Below, one piece after another: positions 60,330 to 64,000 of a DNA stretch of 64,000 bases. This DNA comes from Adineta steineri (taxonomy: Eukaryota; Rotifera; Eurotatoria; Adinetida; Adinetidae). The stretch's first letter is position 1. Each line of letters opens with the position of its first letter. Under the pieces are notes generated by a model. The model made no database searches and had not been told where the DNA came from. It saw nothing but the letters and a program-made list of their open reading frames with translations. A program made the position numbers and the translations under genes. Location of the stretch: the NCBI GenBank assembly GCA_905250115.1, contig CAJNOI010000026.1:509902-573901 (forward strand), read 5' to 3'.

Positions 60330-61937
60330 GATCAAAATCTTGTACGTAGCAAAAAAATGAAATGATTACAAAAAATTATGGTTTAAATACTCTAGCTAAG
60401 ATTTGTTTTTTTTTTATTTGCGCAGTTTTAATGAAGTAGAGGAATGCAAGGAAAGGGAATGGTACGGTTTCAAAAAACAAAATTTTTATTTTGATAGATA
60501 AACGACTGTCTAAAATAAACACAGCCATCGTTCGTTTCTATTTACTGGTGGAGGAGTAAGGTAATAAATTTGTAAAAACATTTTTTCCTATTAATGTATT
60601 TATGTAAAAGAAGAAACAGAACTAATACACAGCTTAAATGTTTTCGCCTATTTTGAATGATTAACAAGGAGGATTTTTCATTTATTTTTTTTTCAAAATT
60701 TTAAAATTTTATTCCGAAATCTTAGTTACATATTGAAATGATTACATTCGTCTATCCTTAAGAATTTTGTTTTGATAAAAAAAAGAAATAATAATTCAGT
60801 ACATAAATTTTTATTTTCTTCCACTTTTTTCTCTACAATTAATAAATCAACTTTTGATTGCATGTTCTATGCTAAGTAACAAGTATTTTTAATAATATTA
60901 GATAGATTATCACATTTTACTGCATAATTTTAATTTAGAATAAATTCAACTATCTAGATTTGATAAACTTAAAATTCTCTTAATAAGAGTGTTCGATTAA
61001 TAAAATATTTATTACCAATATTTGTTAAAAATAAAGATAGTGTGTTTTATTTGAATATTTTCTCGACATACTCAATATATAATGATTAATTCTCTTGCAT
61101 AAATTTTCAATAGTATCAACAATATATAAATTATTTGTTTTAGCTTTCATTTTCTTATTAAATTATTTTAAAAAAAATTTAGTTCAATATTTTTAATAAC
61201 TAATCCATTTCATTATATTGATATAGGAGTTACTTTAAATAAATAAATGAAGAGAAGCCTATCGACTATTATCTTTCATAAAGTGACACTAAAAAAAATC
61301 AGCATGAAATACTCGACACAATTGAGGTATATCTGTACACTTTTTTTTTATTTTTTTATTTCGATTAAAAAAGCAAAAAAAACGGTATTGCCTATAAAAA
61401 CATAAATATTTTTCTTTTCAAATATAAAATTGCTTATCTAAATGATGTAATTGAAGATTCAAATGTGGAAAAATATTTTATTTGAGTTGTATTGACGTTG
61501 TTAATGCTTGCATGCATGATATTGTCGAAACTATTCAACAATCTATTAGAGAAATATGACAAATTAAGTGCATAGACATTGGCTATTTAAGTATTTTGAC
61601 AAAAATGTATTGTTTCTTTTTTATAAATCATATTTCGAGAACATTTAATAAACATACGGTGAGGACAAAATATTAATAAAAAAAATCGTCATTGAATTGT
61701 ACATTACTTGATTTTAATCAGACAAAAAATAGCCATCAGAAATATAATTCATAGGTAAAAGAATGAAAAATGAAATCTTTTTTTTATCAATTATTAATGA
61801 TGAATTGTATAGAAATATTCGACAATTTTTTTTTATTAGTATAATCAAAAAGATGTCATATGTATTCCCTCGACTGTATGGAGGGTCATATAGGTGTGGG
61901 TGTGAATGAGGCTGAAATAAAATTCCTATACCCATGA
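60330..61937. other. Long gene-free AT-rich stretch
   Basis: Poly-A/T rich, with no coding signal. A G-rich half-hairpin begins at about 61873 and pairs with 61938-61956. Confidence 0.4.
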
Positions 61938-61956
61938 TGACACCCACACCCTCAAG
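61938..61956 (-). repeat. Copy of a short repeat (TCTTGAGGGTGTGGGTGT on the minus strand)
   Basis: Related copies lie at 56085-56106 (plus strand) and 57066-57083 (minus strand). The left partner at 61880-61900 makes a hairpin. It ends exactly where the NHL relic begins. Confidence 0.5.
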
Positions 61957-61964
61957 AAAAAAGA

Positions 61965-62260
61965 TGCAACAGAAGGAATTATTGTTGCTGATGGAAAAGA
62001 TCAAGGAAATAGCCTCAAAGAATTGCATAATCCTCAAGGAGTGATTGTTGATCATTCGGGTCAAATCTATGTGGCAGATTCAAGGAATAATTGAGTAATG
62101 CGTTGGTGTGAAGGAGATAAAAAAAGGTGAAATTGTTGTTGGTGGAAATGGTCACGGAAATCCATTGTATTTTCCCATGGGTTTATCATTTGATAACGAA
62201 GAAAATCTTTATATTGTTGATAGAGATAATTATCGAATCCAAAAATATGAAAAAATTTGA
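61965..62260 (+). pseudogene. NHL-repeat beta-propeller relic
   Basis: About 95 codons of NHL repeats: EGIIVADGKDQGN, LHNPQGVIVDHSGQIYVADS, then EIVVGGNGHGN and FDNEENLYIVDRDNYRIQKY. One codon expected to be Arg (CGA, in NNRV) is TGA at about 62092, and an A7 run near 62120 adds one base, so the frame breaks twice. No start or upstream exon is visible. It is a fragment of a larger NHL gene, a family much expanded in bdelloids. Confidence 0.75.
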
Positions 62261-63800
62261 AATTCAAATTGTTTTTGATTTAATTTGATAAAATTTCGAT
62301 TTTTTACTTTTGAAAATAAATAAATACAAATTAATAAAATTTATTAATTAAATTAAATAAATTTGTTTTTTATTTTTAGAAACAATAGTAAAGAAATATT
62401 TTGTTAATTTTAATTTTAAATTAAAAAATCAGAATGAATAAATCAAATATAATATTTTTCAAATTGAGAAAAACGTTCAAATTAATAAAAAAAAGCTTGT
62501 AAATAGAAATTTTATTATATTTATTTTTGTAATTGTATGATTTAATGAGAAAAAAGGAAGAGAGAAGAAAAAGGCAAATGAATAAGAATGAAATCTGTAT
62601 TAGTTAATAAAATAATTCACCGAATTGAATGAGTTTTTTTCTATTATATTGATAAAGAGAAGAAAATAAAAACAATTTCTCAATTAAATAATTATTTAAC
62701 AAATCATTAAATATTTTTCATTTAAAAAAAAATAATTGAAATGATTTCATAGAAATATTTTATCTTATTCTCAAAAGTAACAGTATTTTCGAGTAAAATT
62801 CTTCAATATCATCAGTTTAGTGTTCAACAAGCAAACGAATGCATATCACATGAATTAATTATTTTGTTTTATTGACTGAGCTTCTTTTCTTTGCTCAATA
62901 ATTGTTAACTGATAGGAAAACAACACATTTATTTATCGTAGAATTTTTGAAGATAAATAAATTATTAATATAAAAATAAGTGCATGTATATCAGTTCATT
63001 GGCAGATTTTCATTATTGTTTCGAGTAGTTTTTGAATAAACAAGTCATTAATGTTGAGTATGAAGTTAATCTTAAACAAGATCAAGAATTTATCAATTAT
63101 GAAATTATTTATAATTGTCTCGTAATTTTTTATAATACATTACTAACATCTCATTTTCATTATGACTTCGTCAATAGAAATGACAAAGATGTTGTGTTTT
63201 ATTTATATGAATTCTACTCAATATCGTCAAAAAATACAAACCATTCAGTAGATAAGTTATTTCAATAAATAAATATGTTGAAGAATGATTTATATAACAT
63301 ATAATGAAACGAGAAAGTACGAAGTAATCTAGTGGGTGGATGTTCTATTTCACCATACCAACAGTCACACATCCTATTATGACGATCAATATTCAATAAG
63401 ATCTGTGGAGCCATCTTAGAGTAACTTTTGATAGAGACACATAAAATCATATATTATAAGGTAAGATGTTTCCAAGAAATTTTCAAACAAATATTCGAAG
63501 ATCAATAAGCAGCGAAAGTTTCCTATGTTTAAAATCATCGTTTTGCTTTTTCCTTTACACTCTGATCTTTCAACAATTACCAAATGTACATTTTTAAGTT
63601 GATTTTATTGTAAAATAATACTGCTCTATCACGTAATAAAAAATGTTTCTTTGATACATATCAAATATTTATTTTAAAAAAACATTAGCTCTATGATTCT
63701 TTCATTGTAATTATTTATCGATTGAAAATAATTATTTCATTCCAATAACAACGTTTTTTTTAAAACAGTCAAATACTTTTCAAAAAATAAATCGATATTA
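62261..63800. other. Gene-free AT-rich stretch
   Basis: No credible gene; the few open frames have random composition. Confidence 0.4.
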
Positions 63801-63988
63801 ATGTTTGAAAAGAAGTCGATCATCTTAATGCTGGTATTCGTTAGCAATACCAATGCGTATATATGTAAATGCTATTGCCCCTATTATGTTGGTATTATGA
63901 GTTATTATTCATGTACAACAGCGACATGTACTCAAGCATGCTTTATATCACCTTTTGATGCTTGCAAATCATCACCGTCAGTCGTTGG
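63801..63988 (+). CDS. Secreted cysteine-rich protein, first exon only (runs off window)
   Basis: ATG, then a signal peptide (MFEKKSIILMLVFVSNTNA) and a Cys-rich segment (YICKCYCPYY, SCTTATCTQACF, DACKSS; seven Cys in about 35 residues). The exon ends at a good donor (G/GTAAGATC, 63989), and the remainder lies outside the window. Family not recognised. Confidence 0.7.
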
Positions 63989-64000
63989 GTAAGATCAGAA

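Noticed and set aside
63032-63268. 78-codon open frame
   Set aside because: Random composition, no homology I recognise, no good upstream signals.

Overview
This is a eukaryotic, animal-type window: very AT-rich, with intron-bearing genes whose introns are mostly 45-60 bases (GT..AG), secreted proteins with signal peptides, a homeobox gene, an arrestin, an LL5/PHLDB cytoskeletal protein and a tRNA gene. The short introns, the gene families (sigma GST array, NHL relic, TIL peptides, astacins) and several bacterial-, fungal- or plant-like genes best fit a bdelloid rotifer (Rotaria/Adineta-like). That assignment is inference. No retroviral, LTR or Polinton element was recognised.

Layout. 1-9.4 kb: tandem array of sigma-class glutathione S-transferases, all on the minus strand: one copy with a nonsense codon, four intact copies and a decayed sixth. 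Nearly every copy carries a pair of antioxidant-response-element-like sites (TGACnnnGCA) in front of a TATA box. 10.2-14.1 kb: a disordered protein of unknown function and an arrestin-fold protein, convergent. 16.4-21.6 kb: a 14-exon PHLDB (LL5) gene. 23.1-43.4 kb: a large inverted duplication. Two ~5.4 kb arms each carry a divergent astacin / PAN-PAN-CAP gene pair. The 9.4 kb between them holds a protein kinase, tRNA-Val (split by a 10-N scaffold gap), a 2-Cys peroxiredoxin, an ADP-ribosyl-cyclase-like secreted protein, and two intronless bacterial-type genes (DUF885 metallopeptidase and ChrR-like double cupin). 44.8-50.9 kb: F-box protein, divergent homeobox, Arf-like GTPase, small coiled-coil protein, secreted App1-type HAD phosphatase. 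51-51.8 kb: a piggyBac-like short element with a hAT-like short element inserted in it. 52.9-54.7 kb: a BTB-NPH3 protein, an architecture known from plants. 55-56.8 kb: two secreted TIL-type cysteine-rich proteins with another short inverted-repeat element between them. 57.8-60.3 kb: a type I membrane protein with a threonine-rich stalk. 62 kb: NHL-propeller relic. 63.8 kb: start of another secreted cysteine-rich protein.

Themes. Several genes serve oxidative or xenobiotic defence (GSTs, peroxiredoxin), and the GST promoters look wired to a CNC/Nrf-type factor. Many others are secreted (astacins, CAP, TIL, App1, cyclase-like). Exon phases close throughout, except that four genes need one surplus base removed, mostly in A runs. 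This looks like residual assembly error rather than biology, but it should be checked against reads.
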